Positions 54,320 through 63,347 of a DNA stretch of 64,000 nt are shown here, piece after piece. A model generated the notes under the pieces. The model was not told where the DNA came from. It did not search any database and saw nothing but the letters and a program-made list of their open reading frames with translations. Position 1 is the stretch's first letter, and each line of letters begins with the position of its first letter. The position numbers and the translations under genes are program-made. The stretch is from Nitrosovibrio tenuis. Lineage in GTDB: Bacteria; Pseudomonadota; Gammaproteobacteria; Burkholderiales; Nitrosomonadaceae. The DNA is taken from positions 1-64,000 of the forward strand of contig NZ_FOBH01000011.1 of assembly GCF_900109785.1 (NCBI RefSeq), written 5' to 3'.

Positions 54320-54727
54320 ATGGCCGAAAAGATTATTAAACCTGAGCAGGAATGGAAAACACAGCTTACGCCACAACAGTATTATGTATGCCGTGAAAAA
54401 GGCACGGAACCTGCCTTTACCGGAGAATATTGGAACTGCCATGATGCCGGCATATACTGCTGTGCCTGCTGCGGCTCCCCGTTATTCGACTCAAATACCA
54501 AGTTCGATTCCGGCACGGGTTGGCCTTCTTTTTGGCAACCCATCGATCCGGCTAATGTTGCCGCGGAGGAAGACCACAGCTTTTTCATGCGACGAACTGA
54601 AGTCGTGTGTGCTCGATGCCACGCGCATCTGGGACATGTATTCGACGACGGCCCTGCACCGACCGGCTTGCGCTACTGCATCAACTCCGCTTCGCTCCAG
54701 CTCGATCGTCAACCCGATAAAGCGTAG
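54320..54727 (+). CDS. msrB: Peptide-methionine (R)-S-oxide reductase MsrB
   Basis: A 135-residue enzyme that repairs the R form of methionine sulfoxide. Zinc ligands are Cys48/Cys51 and Cys97/Cys100. The catalytic Cys120 lies in RYCINSASL, and [10 protein letters not shown] plus CHAHLGHVF are conserved. It is cytoplasmic, with no signal peptide. Confidence 0.96.
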   Translation: MAEKIIKPEQEWKTQLTPQQYYVCREKGTEPAFTGEYWNCHDAGIYCCACCGSPLFDSNTKFDSGTGWPSFWQPIDPANVAAEEDHSFFMRRTEVVCARCHAHLGHVFDDGPAPTGLRYCINSASLQLDRQPDKA

Positions 54728-54860
54728 ATAGCTTCCCCGGCGATACCCCCGCGGCATATCATGAACCTTTTTAGCTGCTCCAATGCGCTTTCGTTCGCCC
54801 GAATCCCGGGGCTCAATAGCTTTTTCCATGAGTAACCGCCATAATTGCTGCATTAATCCC

Positions 54861-55138
54861 CAGGAACCTCTCAACAAGTCCTCGCGGGGCGCGTTGCTGG
54901 TAAAATCGGAATGATCACAAGGCGCATGACGCAGGTCGTAGCCAGGCCTACGATGCCAAAGAGTGCAACGCAGTGAGCATCAGATTTTGCCGCAACCCGA
55001 AGGGACGGGGCTTTGCGGGCGGTCTGCTTTGTCAGGCTCCTGGCGAAGGGGATCGACCATTCGCTTCGGCGCCTTTCGCGCATCCCATCCCGGAAAGCCG
55101 CCGTAGCGCCCACGTGGACTTATTCAGAGGTTCCCTAG
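54861..55138. repeat. Inverted-repeat-bounded noncoding element, copy 2
   Basis: The left end CAGGAACCTCTCAACAAGTC (54861-54880) matches the reverse complement of the right end, CTAGGGAACCTCTGAATAAG. At 278 bp it is the largest copy. Its left half aligns with copy 1 (8590-8670), and its right part (about 55074-55138) aligns with copy 3 (CGCCTTTCGCGCATCCCATC versus CGCCTTTCGCATATCCCATC). It fills most of the msrB-yciB gap and ends 19 bp before the yciB start, so it may supply that gene's leader. Confidence 0.75.
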
Positions 55139-55157
55139 CTCGAACTGTTCGGTATCT

Positions 55158-55703
55158 ATGAAGTTTTTATTTGATCTCTTTCCGGTAATCCTGTTTTTTG
55201 TCACGTTCAAGATCTATGGCATCTATGCTGCCACAGCTGTCGCCATTGCTGCCACCTTTGGCCAGATCGGCTGGGTATGGTTTCGCCACCGCAAGGTCGA
55301 TACCATGCTGTGGGTCAGCCTCGTCATTATCGTGATTTTTGGCAGTGCAACCCTGATTCTGCAGGATGAAACATTTATCAAATGGAAGCCGTCGGTACTC
55401 TACTGGCTGTTTGCCGTCGCGCTGCTGTCGGCCCAGGCGGTTTTCAAGAAGAACTTGATCCGTGTCATGATGAAAGAGCAGATCGCCCTGCCCGAGCCGG
55501 TATGGACACGTCTGAATGCCAGTTGGGCTGGCTTTTTTGCCCTGATGGGAGGAGCCAATCTCTACGTCGCTTTCAATTACTCCACTGAAACCTGGGTCAA
55601 CTTCAAACTGTTCGGCTTCATGGGACTAATGCTGGCATTTATCTTATTGCAAGGATTGATGCTCGCAAAATATATGGAAGACAAGGAGGATAAGGAAACC
55701 TGA
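55158..55703 (+). CDS. yciB: Inner-membrane septation protein YciB/IspZ
   Basis: A 181-residue polytopic protein with about five helices. [18 protein letters not shown] at the start and the central [15 protein letters not shown] are the family signature. It is linked to cell division and envelope integrity. It overlaps yciI by one base (TGATG), starting the yciB-yciI-bolA-ppiC run. Confidence 0.94.
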   Translation: MKFLFDLFPVILFFVTFKIYGIYAATAVAIAATFGQIGWVWFRHRKVDTMLWVSLVIIVIFGSATLILQDETFIKWKPSVLYWLFAVALLSAQAVFKKNLIRVMMKEQIALPEPVWTRLNASWAGFFALMGGANLYVAFNYSTETWVNFKLFGFMGLMLAFILLQGLMLAKYMEDKEDKET

Positions 55704-56005
55704 TGCTGTACGCGATAAATGGAGAAGATGTTGCTGACAGCCTGGAAAAACGGATGCCCGTTCGGCCCGCCCACCTGGAGCGAATCAATGCCTTGCAGGA
55801 GGAAGGACGCCTCATCCTGGCAGGACCATATCCCGCAATCGATAGCCCCGACCCAGGTCCAGCGGGATTTTCAGGAAGTCTGATCGTGGCTGAATTCGAA
55901 TCGCTGGAAGCAGCGCGCCAATGGGCGGAGGCCGATCCGTATGCCACTGCGGGTGTTTATGCCAAATTGACAGTCAAGCCGTTCAAAAAAATCATGCCGG
56001 CATGA
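55703..56005 (+). CDS. yciI: YciI-family protein
   Basis: A 100-residue ferredoxin-like fold protein. It begins [20 protein letters not shown] and has [11 protein letters not shown] and the [17 protein letters not shown] end typical of YciI. The conserved His and Asp are near the putative active site; activity is not established. It overlaps bolA by 4 bp. Confidence 0.92.
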   Translation: MLYAINGEDVADSLEKRMPVRPAHLERINALQEEGRLILAGPYPAIDSPDPGPAGFSGSLIVAEFESLEAARQWAEADPYATAGVYAKLTVKPFKKIMPA

Positions 56006-56292
56006 ATTCAACGAGCACTGTCGAATTGATCACCCAGAAGCTCGCCATTCTTGAGCCGCAGCAGATCAGGATTGTGGACGAGAGCGCCCGGCATGCCGGG
56101 CACGCGGGCGCCAGGACTGGCGGTGGACATTACCTTCTCACCATTGTTTCACCGAAATTTGCTGGCAAGTCATCGCTAGCGAGGCATCGCCTGGTTTACG
56201 ATGCGCTGCGCGAGATGATGCATAAGAATATTCACGCGCTGAGCTTAAAGGCGTATACTCCCGAAGAATTTGATTTGATTCCGACTCATTGA
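56002..56292 (+). CDS. BolA-family protein
   Basis: A 96-residue BolA protein, translationally coupled to yciI by the ATGA overlap. [20 protein letters not shown] followed by [20 protein letters not shown] is the family core. BolA proteins pair with monothiol glutaredoxins in iron-sulfur handling. The paralogue class (BolA or IbaG-like) cannot be fixed from this alone. Confidence 0.92.
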   Translation: MNSTSTVELITQKLAILEPQQIRIVDESARHAGHAGARTGGGHYLLTIVSPKFAGKSSLARHRLVYDALREMMHKNIHALSLKAYTPEEFDLIPTH

Positions 56293-56304
56293 CAAGGAAG
56301 TCCT

Positions 56305-57111
56305 ATGCATTTTAAAAAAATTGCTCAACTCGCGGCATTGGGTGTTTCCGGCCTGCTTGCTGTAACAACTGTTCAGGCTCAAACCGGTGCGTCCCCCTCG
56401 ACCATGGCCAAAGTGAACGGCGTGACAATCCCTCAGTCGCGGCTCGAATTTATAATGAAAGCGCGGGTCGCCCAAGGGCAACCGGATACACCTGAAGCCC
56501 GGAAGGCTTTACGTGATGATCTCATATCCGAGGAAGTCATCGCACAGGACGCGATGAAAAAAGGACTCGACAAGGACCCTGATTTTGCCGCCCAGCTCGA
56601 CATCGCCCGTCAGACGGCTTTAGTCAGGGCATATCAGATTGATTATGTGAAGAGCCACCCCGTTAGCGATGAAGAGTTGCACAAGGAATATGACGCGGTA
56701 AAAGCTCAGATGGGCGACAAGGAATACAAAGCTCATCATATCCTTGTTGGAAGCGAGGCAGAAGCCAAGGATATCATCGCCCGCATTAAGAAAGGGGAAA
56801 AGCTTGAAAAGATTGCTCAGGAGAAATCGCTGGATGTCGGCAGCAAGAGCAAGGGTGGCGAACTGGACTGGAGTCCCGCCGCAAGCTACGTCCAGCCGTT
56901 CGCAGAAGCCTTGACCAAACTGAGCAAGGGCAAACTTACCGAACAACCGGTAAAAAGCCCATTTGGTTGGCATGTGATCCGGTTGGATGATGTGCGCCCC
57001 CTGAAAATTCCCCCATTCGAGGAAATCAAGCAGAATCTGGCACAACGTGTATTGCAACGGCAGTTTGCCACATACGTCACGGATCTGCGTTCCAAGGCGA
57101 AAGTCGAGTAA
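56305..57111 (+). CDS. Periplasmic parvulin-type peptidyl-prolyl isomerase
   Basis: A 268-residue exported chaperone/isomerase with a signal peptide ending near VQA at residue 25. An N-terminal SurA-like helical part precedes the rotamase domain at about residues 135-235 (KAHHILVGSEAEAKDII ... GGELDWSPAASYVQPFAEAL ... FGWHVIRLDD). It probably helps outer-membrane protein folding. It ends the yciB-yciI-bolA run. Confidence 0.92.
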   Translation: MHFKKIAQLAALGVSGLLAVTTVQAQTGASPSTMAKVNGVTIPQSRLEFIMKARVAQGQPDTPEARKALRDDLISEEVIAQDAMKKGLDKDPDFAAQLDIARQTALVRAYQIDYVKSHPVSDEELHKEYDAVKAQMGDKEYKAHHILVGSEAEAKDIIARIKKGEKLEKIAQEKSLDVGSKSKGGELDWSPAASYVQPFAEALTKLSKGKLTEQPVKSPFGWHVIRLDDVRPLKIPPFEEIKQNLAQRVLQRQFATYVTDLRSKAKVE

Positions 57112-57123
57112 TGTTTCGGAACC

Positions 57124-57201
57124 GGGTCTCTGAATGATTTCGGGCGTCACAGCCTGGAACCGGCCTTTAGCTTGTTTGCCATCGGAACATCCAGAGACCC
57201 C
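57124..57201. repeat. 78-bp inverted-repeat-bounded segment
   Basis: GGGTCTCTGAATG (57124-57136) matches the reverse complement of 57188-57201 (GGGGTCTCTGGATG) at 12 of 13 positions. The arms resemble the CCTCTGAATAAG ends of the larger elements. It lies between convergent ppiC-like and alr genes and might instead be part of a terminator. Confidence 0.45.
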
Positions 57202-57214
57202 CTCTAAAAATCTC

Positions 57215-58294
57215 CTATGTGACGATCTGCATTCGCGGCGCCAAGGCGCACAGCAGTTCATAGCCTACAGTACCCGCAGCTTGCGCCACTTCGTCCACAG
57301 GCAGTCCCTTGCCCCAGAGTGTCACCGGACTGCCCACAGCTACATCGTCCATTCCGCTCAGATCGACATGCAGCATATCCATGGATATGCGTCCAACGAT
57401 ACGGGTGCGCCTGCCGTTAACCAGTACGGGTGTGCCCGTCGGAGCATGGCGCGGATACCCATCGGCGTAGCCACCCGCAACAATGCCGACGCGCATTGGC
57501 CGGTCAGCGCGAAAAGCATGACCATACCCAATCCCTTCACCTGACTTAAGAGTTTGCACCGCAATAATCTTGCTCGATACAGTCATCGCGGGATGCAGAT
57601 CCAGTTCGGCCGCGGTCCTATCGGCAAAAGGCGATCCGCCATAAAGCATGATGCCGGGACGCACCCAGTCTGCATGCGTTTCAGGATAGCGCAGAATAGC
57701 GGCAGAATTGGCCAGCGAGCAGGATAGATGGCGTCCTCCAGCAACCGCTTTGAAGCGTTGCAACTGCGCAGCAATCGTTTCACTCCTGCTGCATTCGTCG
57801 GCGCGAGCGAAATGTGTCATAAGGGTAATTTCCCCAGCGGCGGGACTCGTTCGCAGTGCTTCCAGCGCAGCGGGAAACTGCTCAGGTGTGAATCCAAGGC
57901 GATTCATGCCCGTGTTGATTTTAAGAAATATATTGAGCCCGAGTCTCGCGCGCGGCTTGTATGCAAATAACATGGCTAGTTGCTCGCGATTGTGAATCAC
58001 GGTACTCAAATGGTACTGTTCGATCCACATCAATTCTTCCATGGAAAAGAAACCTTCGAGCAACAGGATAACTTGCCGATAGCCTGCTTCCCGCAGGCGT
58101 ACGGCAGCATCCAGTTCGAGCATGGCGAAACCATCTGAGCGGCTTAACGCCTCGGCGGAGCGTAGCAACCCATGACCATAGGCATCAGCCTTGATCACGG
58201 CCATCACCCGCGCGTGCGGAGCATGGCGGCGAACTACGGATAAATTATGTTCGAGCGCGGAGAGATCTATCAGCGCCTGGATGGGGCGCGACAT
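57215..58294 (-). CDS. alr: Alanine racemase
   Basis: A 359-residue PLP enzyme that makes D-alanine for peptidoglycan. The PLP lysine is Lys35 (VIKADAYGHG). The catalytic tyrosine is in GEGIGYGHAF, and RISMDMLHVDLS is conserved. It is divergent from lplT, an arrangement common in related genomes. Confidence 0.95.
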   Translation of the reverse strand: MSRPIQALIDLSALEHNLSVVRRHAPHARVMAVIKADAYGHGLLRSAEALSRSDGFAMLELDAAVRLREAGYRQVILLLEGFFSMEELMWIEQYHLSTVIHNREQLAMLFAYKPRARLGLNIFLKINTGMNRLGFTPEQFPAALEALRTSPAAGEITLMTHFARADECSRSETIAAQLQRFKAVAGGRHLSCSLANSAAILRYPETHADWVRPGIMLYGGSPFADRTAAELDLHPAMTVSSKIIAVQTLKSGEGIGYGHAFRADRPMRVGIVAGGYADGYPRHAPTGTPVLVNGRRTRIVGRISMDMLHVDLSGMDDVAVGSPVTLWGKGLPVDEVAQAAGTVGYELLCALAPRMQIVT

Positions 58295-58455
58295 CAGGAT
58301 TCAAGCTGCAAGGGCAATCTCATCATGGATGGAATTGGAATAAGGTCAATGGTAACAATTGTAGCAACACCTGACATAGGCACTTCGTAAAGTCCTGGAT
58401 GAGCATTGTATAATTCCACGTTATCTGATGAAAAAGTTTCTGGAAGGAGAATAGC

Positions 58456-59730
58456 TTGAAACGCGGATTTTATACCATCATGGCAGCGCAGTTTTTCTCT
58501 TCATTGGCAGACAATGCACTGCTTGTTGTTGCCATTGCGCTCCTGGTAGAGCTGCACGCCCCCGCTTATCTCACCCCAATGCTCAAGTTTGTATTTGTTT
58601 TGTTCTATGTAATTCTCGCCCCATTCGTTGGGGCTTTCGCCGACTCCATGGCCAAAGGACGCGTAATGTTTATCAGCAATACGATAAAGATCGCGGGTTG
58701 TAGTCTGCTCTTTCTGGCCTCGCACCAGTATTTCGCCCTCGCTGCCTATGCAGTTGTGGGACTCGGAGCCGCCGCCTACTCCCCAGCTAAATATGGAATA
58801 TTGACCGAACTCCTCCCGCCTGAAAAGCTGGTCATTGCCAATGGCTGGATCGAGGGCTTAACCGTGGCCTCGATCGTTCTGGGTACGGTATTGGGCGGGT
58901 TGCTTATCTCACCCGCGGTCTCCGCCGCGATTCTCTCATTCGACTTCCCCGCGATTGATACCGGCGTGGATACCGTACCGGAAGCCGGCATTCTGCTCAT
59001 TGCCATATTTTATGGAACCGCAGCCATCTTCAATCTGTACATTCCCAACACCGGCGTAGACCACCGCATTCTCAAGAAAAATCCGATGTTCCTGATGCAC
59101 GAGTTCGGGCATTGTATGAAGTTGTTATGGACAGACAAGCTCGGGCAAATATCGCTCGCCGTTACAACGTTGTTCTGGGGTGCGGGCGCGACTCTGCAAT
59201 TTATCGTGCTGAAGTGGGCCGATGCCGCGCTTGGCTATCCGTTAAGCAAAGCCGCGCAGCTACAGGGCGTGGTTGCCATCGGCATTGCGATAGGCGCGGT
59301 TATCGCGGCACGACTGGTGTCGCTGCGCCAATCGGTCAAAGTAATTCCTCTTGGCATCGCCATGGGTATCGTGGTGATGGCCATGATCCTCGCGCGTGAT
59401 CTGTGGATTGCGCTTATTCTTCTGGTACTGATCGGGGGGCTGGCGGGATTTTTCGTCGTGCCAATGAATGCGCTGCTGCAACACCGTGGGCACATCCTGA
59501 TGGGTGCGGGTCATTCCATCGCCGTCCAGAACTTCAACGAGAACCTGAGCATTCTCAGCATGCTGGGACTCTACGCTATATTGGTGAGCTTCGATGTGCA
59601 CGTTTATACCGTCATCATGTTATTCGGTTTGTTCGTGGCCGTAATTATGGCGTTGATACGCCAATGGCACCTGCGCAACCAGAGCATTGAAGATTCACTT
59701 CATTTGATAGGGGCTCATAAGGGACATTAA
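58456..59730 (+). CDS. lplT: Lysophospholipid transporter LplT
   Basis: A 424-residue major-facilitator protein that flips lysophospholipids inward for re-acylation. About 12 helices are visible. The N-terminal FYTIMAAQFFSSLADNALLV and the GLGAAAYSPAKYGILTELLP motif are characteristic. It starts with TTG at 58456, supported by AAGGAG six bases upstream. No fused or adjacent acyltransferase (aas) is present. Its stop lies in a 22-bp tandem duplication. Confidence 0.93.
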   Translation: MKRGFYTIMAAQFFSSLADNALLVVAIALLVELHAPAYLTPMLKFVFVLFYVILAPFVGAFADSMAKGRVMFISNTIKIAGCSLLFLASHQYFALAAYAVVGLGAAAYSPAKYGILTELLPPEKLVIANGWIEGLTVASIVLGTVLGGLLISPAVSAAILSFDFPAIDTGVDTVPEAGILLIAIFYGTAAIFNLYIPNTGVDHRILKKNPMFLMHEFGHCMKLLWTDKLGQISLAVTTLFWGAGATLQFIVLKWADAALGYPLSKAAQLQGVVAIGIAIGAVIAARLVSLRQSVKVIPLGIAMGIVVMAMILARDLWIALILLVLIGGLAGFFVVPMNALLQHRGHILMGAGHSIAVQNFNENLSILSMLGLYAILVSFDVHVYTVIMLFGLFVAVIMALIRQWHLRNQSIEDSLHLIGAHKGH

Positions 59731-59765
59731 GAGGGCATTACCAGGATATTAAGAAGGCATTCAGA
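59722..59765. repeat. 22-bp tandem duplication at the lplT stop
   Basis: Units 59722-59743 and 59744-59765 share GGAYATTAAGARGGCATT. The first contains the lplT TAA stop. Confidence 0.8.
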
Positions 59766-59872
59766 AGCGATCAGGCAATGTTAATGCCTCATGCTGGCTG
59801 AATTTCCTGATAGAGTCCCCCGGTCATCTGGTCAAGGCTGAGATGGCAACCGAATGGTTGTGCCGGGCGGCC

Positions 59873-60379
59873 TCAGCCTTTCAGAATAATCGGCCTGTCG
59901 GGCAGCTCATTTTCGCCGCCACCTGTCGTTGTGGGAAAGTGCTCCTGTAAATGCCGCCCAATAGCGTCAATTCCAGCAATCACACCGGTTTCAAATTGTC
60001 CCTGCGCAAAAGCGGTTTCCATTTCCCGGCAAATTCTTTCCCATTCTTCAGCCTTCACTCTGACGTTAATTCCGCGGTCGGCAATGATTTCAACATTGCG
60101 GTCCGCAAGCAGCAAGTAAATCAGTACGCCATTGTTATGCTCCGTATCCCAGACACGGAGTTGAGAAAATACCTCTACCGCACGTTCTCGTCCCGATTGA
60201 TCTCTAAGCAAAGACGGCGTATTCAGTGCTGCCTCTACGGCGAAACGGATTTCCCCCTCATGGCTGATCTCCGAATTCTCGATAGCCTTTCCGATAGCCG
60301 TCAGGGCTGTTTCGGAGAACACGCGTTTTATGGCCACGTGGCCGGTAAAAAGATGTCGCAGCATTCGGGTAAAATTCAT
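59873..60379 (-). CDS. TPM-domain protein
   Basis: A 168-residue cytoplasmic protein with a TPM (TLP18.3-like) domain. FSETALTAIGKAIENSEISH, VEVFSQLRVWDTEHNNGVLIYLLLADR and VEIIADRGINVRV are typical. Its ATG follows directly after the stop of the upstream TPM gene, so they are coupled. The family is linked to photosystem repair in plants; its bacterial role is unclear. Confidence 0.85.
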   Translation of the reverse strand: MNFTRMLRHLFTGHVAIKRVFSETALTAIGKAIENSEISHEGEIRFAVEAALNTPSLLRDQSGRERAVEVFSQLRVWDTEHNNGVLIYLLLADRNVEIIADRGINVRVKAEEWERICREMETAFAQGQFETGVIAGIDAIGRHLQEHFPTTTGGGENELPDRPIILKG

Positions 60380-61270
60380 TTACCATCTCCCTGATGCGCC
60401 GCCACCTCCAAACCCGCCGCCACCCCCGCTGAAGCCGCCACCGCCAAAACCGCCACTTCCACCCCTACCACCAAAACCGCCGCCTCCGTACCAACCGCCA
60501 GGGCCGCCCCGATAGAATCCTCCGCCCGAGTTCCCGAACAAGCCCACAAAAAAGGCGATGACAGCAAAAACTATGCCCATGAGTATCGAAGAAAAAACCA
60601 GCCAGCCTAAAAACCCCGCGGATGCACTCATGATAGCGGCGCCAATGAAGCGCCCAAACAAGGACTGCACTACCTTTCCAACCACTAGGAGAACGATGAA
60701 AATGAGAAAGAGATTATCCAGGATGCCTGTGCCGGCGGGAGCGCTGCCGCGCCCGGCGGATCTCGCTTGCGGTGGCGGCAGCGGTTCTCCCTGGATCACG
60801 CCCATCATTTGCTCGATGCCAGCGTTGATACCGCCTGCAAAATTTCCCTGTCTGAGCTTCGGAATAATCGTTTCATCGACGATGCGCTTTGCAATAGCAT
60901 CCGGCAACACACCCTCGAGACCATAACCGACTTCTATGCGCACCGTTCTATCCTGCTTTGCGATTACCAGCAGGGCGCCGTCATCCACGCCTTTTCGCCC
61001 CAGCCTCCAGGCTTCGGCAACCCGAATCGAATACTGTTCGATTGTTTCGGGCTGAGTCGTCGGAACGATCAATACTGCAATCTGGCTGCCTTTTTTTGCC
61101 TCGAAAGCCGCCAGCTTCTGTTCCAGTTGGGCGGTCTCCTCCACGGAGAGCGTACCGGTCAGATCGGTAACATGAGCCTTGAGGGGTGGAATGGCAACAT
61201 CGGCCACTGCCAAAAAGGCATAAAAAAGCAGCGTAGTGAATGCGAATATGTTATGCCAGGGTCGAATCAT
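60380..61270 (-). CDS. YgcG-type TPM-domain membrane protein with a Gly-rich tail
   Basis: A 296-residue protein. A signal peptide (about residues 1-23) precedes a periplasmic TPM domain (KAHVTDLTGTLSVEETAQLE ... DDGALLVIAKQDRTVRIEVG). Two or three membrane helices follow (about 185-250), and the C-terminus is a Gly/Phe-rich tail, usual for the family. It forms an operon with lemA upstream and a second TPM gene downstream. Confidence 0.9.
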   Translation of the reverse strand: MIRPWHNIFAFTTLLFYAFLAVADVAIPPLKAHVTDLTGTLSVEETAQLEQKLAAFEAKKGSQIAVLIVPTTQPETIEQYSIRVAEAWRLGRKGVDDGALLVIAKQDRTVRIEVGYGLEGVLPDAIAKRIVDETIIPKLRQGNFAGGINAGIEQMMGVIQGEPLPPPQARSAGRGSAPAGTGILDNLFLIFIVLLVVGKVVQSLFGRFIGAAIMSASAGFLGWLVFSSILMGIVFAVIAFFVGLFGNSGGGFYRGGPGGWYGGGGFGGRGGSGGFGGGGFSGGGGGFGGGGASGRW

Positions 61271-61290
61271 GAACGACCAACTCTATTTAT

Positions 61291-61896
61291 TTATTTCCCC
61301 GGTGAAGGAGCGCTGAAATCCACCTTGGGGGCGGTGGAAATTTCCTTCTCGTTTTCAACGGTAAAGCTTGGCTTCACCTTGTAACCGAATATCATTGCCG
61401 TGAGATTCGTGGGAAACGACCTCACCACAACGTTATAGTCCTGTACCGCTTTGATGTATCGATTTCTCGCAACTGCAATGCGATTCTCCGTACCTTCCAG
61501 TTGTGCCTGCAATTCACGGAAATTGGCGTCTGATTTAAGCTGCGGGTAATTCTCGGCCACAACAAGCAGGCGCGACAACGCACTGGACAATTCTCCCTGG
61601 GCAGCCTGAAACTTGGCAAATGCTTCGGGGTTATTGAGAAGCTCTGGTGTAGCTTGAATGCTGCCAACCTTGGAGCGGGCATTGGTCACCCCAAGCAGTA
61701 CGTCTTTTTCCTGAGCTGCAAATCCCTTGACCACGTTTACGAGATTGGGAACCAGGTCGGCACGGCGCTGATACTGATTCACAACTTCCGCCCAGTTCGC
61801 CTTGATCTGCTCATCGGTAGTTTGCAGCGTGTTGTAACCACAGCCGCTTAAGGAAAAAGTAAGAAGCAACGTCAGGGCCAACAGCAACTTATGCAT
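61291..61896 (-). CDS. lemA: LemA-family lipoprotein
   Basis: From the ATG at 61896, preceded by GGAGG, the protein has 201 residues. The lipobox LSGCG marks a lipid-anchored Cys. QRRADLVPNLVNVVKGFAAQ, the helical middle and the C-terminal FPTNLTAMIFGYKVKPSF are the LemA hallmarks. LemA-TPM-TPM clusters are common, and their joint function is unknown. Confidence 0.94.
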   Translation of the reverse strand: MHKLLLALTLLLTFSLSGCGYNTLQTTDEQIKANWAEVVNQYQRRADLVPNLVNVVKGFAAQEKDVLLGVTNARSKVGSIQATPELLNNPEAFAKFQAAQGELSSALSRLLVVAENYPQLKSDANFRELQAQLEGTENRIAVARNRYIKAVQDYNVVVRSFPTNLTAMIFGYKVKPSFTVENEKEISTAPKVDFSAPSPGK

Positions 61897-61956
61897 ACCT
61901 GTCCTCCTCAATGAATAGGCAGATTTTATATGGTGACTGATCCGGGAATTGCAAGG

Positions 61957-62123
61957 AGAACACCTCTGAATAAGACCTGCATTAAGAGCGCGGTGCGGGC
62001 AACATTACAGATTAGCTCCCGTCTAAGATGCCTCGTCACAACCTTCTGGTTGTCGCCTTTCGCATATCCCATCCCGAAAACCCACGGTCGCGCCCCATGA
62101 AGGCTTTATTCAGCGGTTCCTAG
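61957..62123. repeat. Inverted-repeat-bounded noncoding element, copy 3
   Basis: The left end GAACACCTCTGAATAAG (61957 onward) matches the reverse complement of the right end, CTAGGAACCGCTGAATAAAG. The right interior aligns with copy 2 (CGCCTTTCGCATATCCCATC at about 62055-62074). The right end runs into the udg gene and supplies its last codons and stop. Confidence 0.68.
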
Positions 62124-62873
62124 ACGCTGCATTGTGCTTCTGGCAAAACACAAATCCTCCCAGGCTTTCGCTTTGGCGGTCAGCGTACGCAGCAGATAGG
62201 CCGGGTGATAGGTTACGATGACTGGAATTCCGGAATGCTGGTGCAACCTGCCGCGAAGGCTGCCAATACTTGCATCGGTCCCTAGCAGATTCTGTGCCGC
62301 GACTTTACCCAACGCAATGATAAGTTTAGGCGTGATCATCGCAATTTGCCGCGCGAGATACGGCTCGCACTGCTGTGCTTCATACGGTGCGGGCTCCCGG
62401 TTTCCAGGTGGACGGCATTTCACGATATTCGTAATGAAGACATTGCGGCCCCGCTTCAGATCAATCGCCGCCAGCATGTTGTCCAACAGTTTACCGGCCT
62501 GACCGACAAAAGGTTCTCCCGTAGCATCCTCCTGTGCGCCGGGTCCCTCTCCCACGTACAGCCAGTCTGCATTCCTGTCGCCCACCCCAGGTACGGTGCG
62601 CGTGCGCGATTGGCACAAGGGACATGCGATGCAACCCGCAATGCTGGCCTCAAGCTCATCCCAACCCATTCTCAAGATTTTAAAACGCCGATCTTCCGCT
62701 GCATTCACAGGTGCACTGCAGGTAGGCTCCCCCCGGTTTGACTGTCCAGCAGAAGCCGGACTCAAAGCTTGAAGGAGGGATTTTGACGAGTTATTTGTCC
62801 TGGCACGCCAGACTGGCGTCAAGCCGAGCTCTTTCAGTATTTCTTTACGCCTTGCATCCCTGGCGGAGGTCAT
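62106..62873 (-). CDS. udg: Family 4 uracil-DNA glycosylase (iron-sulfur)
   Basis: A 255-residue enzyme that removes uracil from DNA. The 4Fe-4S cluster ligands are Cys81, Cys84, Cys153 and Cys169. VGEGPGAQEDATGEPFVGQA is motif 1 with the catalytic region, and TYHPAYLLR is the C-terminal motif. The first 70 residues are a poorly conserved extension. The last codons (Leu-Gly-Thr-Ala-Glu-stop) are read from the end of repeat copy 3. The start lies in a 16-bp tandem duplication shared with the rimI end. Confidence 0.92.
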   Translation of the reverse strand: MTSARDARRKEILKELGLTPVWRARTNNSSKSLLQALSPASAGQSNRGEPTCSAPVNAAEDRRFKILRMGWDELEASIAGCIACPLCQSRTRTVPGVGDRNADWLYVGEGPGAQEDATGEPFVGQAGKLLDNMLAAIDLKRGRNVFITNIVKCRPPGNREPAPYEAQQCEPYLARQIAMITPKLIIALGKVAAQNLLGTDASIGSLRGRLHQHSGIPVIVTYHPAYLLRTLTAKAKAWEDLCFARSTMQRLGTAE

Positions 62874-62901
62874 AACATCAATTCCTCATAACATCAATTC
62901 C
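62870..62901. repeat. Perfect 16-bp tandem duplication at the rimI/udg junction
   Basis: TCATAACATCAATTCC occurs at 62870-62885 and 62886-62901 without mismatch. The rimI stop uses the copy at 62886-62888, and the udg start uses the other copy (62871-62873). Confidence 0.92.
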
Positions 62902-63347
62902 ATTACCAGCGAGTCTTCACGTCCTCCCATCGCGGGGTAATAATCCCTGCGTTTGCCGATTTGCCTGAACCCTATCCGTTCATACAGCCGGGCTGCCGCA
63001 TGGTTGGATTCGCGCACATCCAGAAACATCGAGCGGGCACGCTGGTCTTTGGCGATTTGAATGAAACGCCGCAACAATCGCTCGCCCCAGCCCTTCCGTT
63101 GGGAGCCAGCGGCAATGCTGAGCGTTAACAGATGGGCTTCCTCTGCCCCAATGGTCATCACACCATAACCAAAAAGATGACCACTCAGGTCTAATACCAG
63201 GCAGTGATAGCCGGAATTCATCGAATCGCTGAAATTGCCGCGTGTCCATGGGAAGAGGAAAACCTCCCGCTCGATGGCTACCACCGCGTCCAGGTCTGAC
63301 AGAAGCATTCGGCGGATTTTCGGAATTTCCTGCAATTGGGCGCTCAT
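62886..63347 (-). CDS. rimI: Ribosomal-protein-alanine N-acetyltransferase RimI
   Basis: A 153-residue GNAT enzyme that acetylates the N-terminal alanine of ribosomal protein S18. The acetyl-CoA loop is RKGWGERLLRRFI, followed by LDVRESNHAAARLYERIGF. It overlaps tsaB by the 4 bp ATGA. The C-terminus ELML lies in a tandem duplication. Confidence 0.93.
   Translation of the reverse strand: MSAQLQEIPKIRRMLLSDLDAVVAIEREVFLFPWTRGNFSDSMNSGYHCLVLDLSGHLFGYGVMTIGAEEAHLLTLSIAAGSQRKGWGERLLRRFIQIAKDQRARSMFLDVRESNHAAARLYERIGFRQIGKRRDYYPAMGGREDSLVMELML

Noticed and set aside
59873-61896. lemA-TPM-TPM cluster as a new system
   Set aside because: The family members are unexplained, but the cluster is common in Proteobacteria and looks ordinary here.
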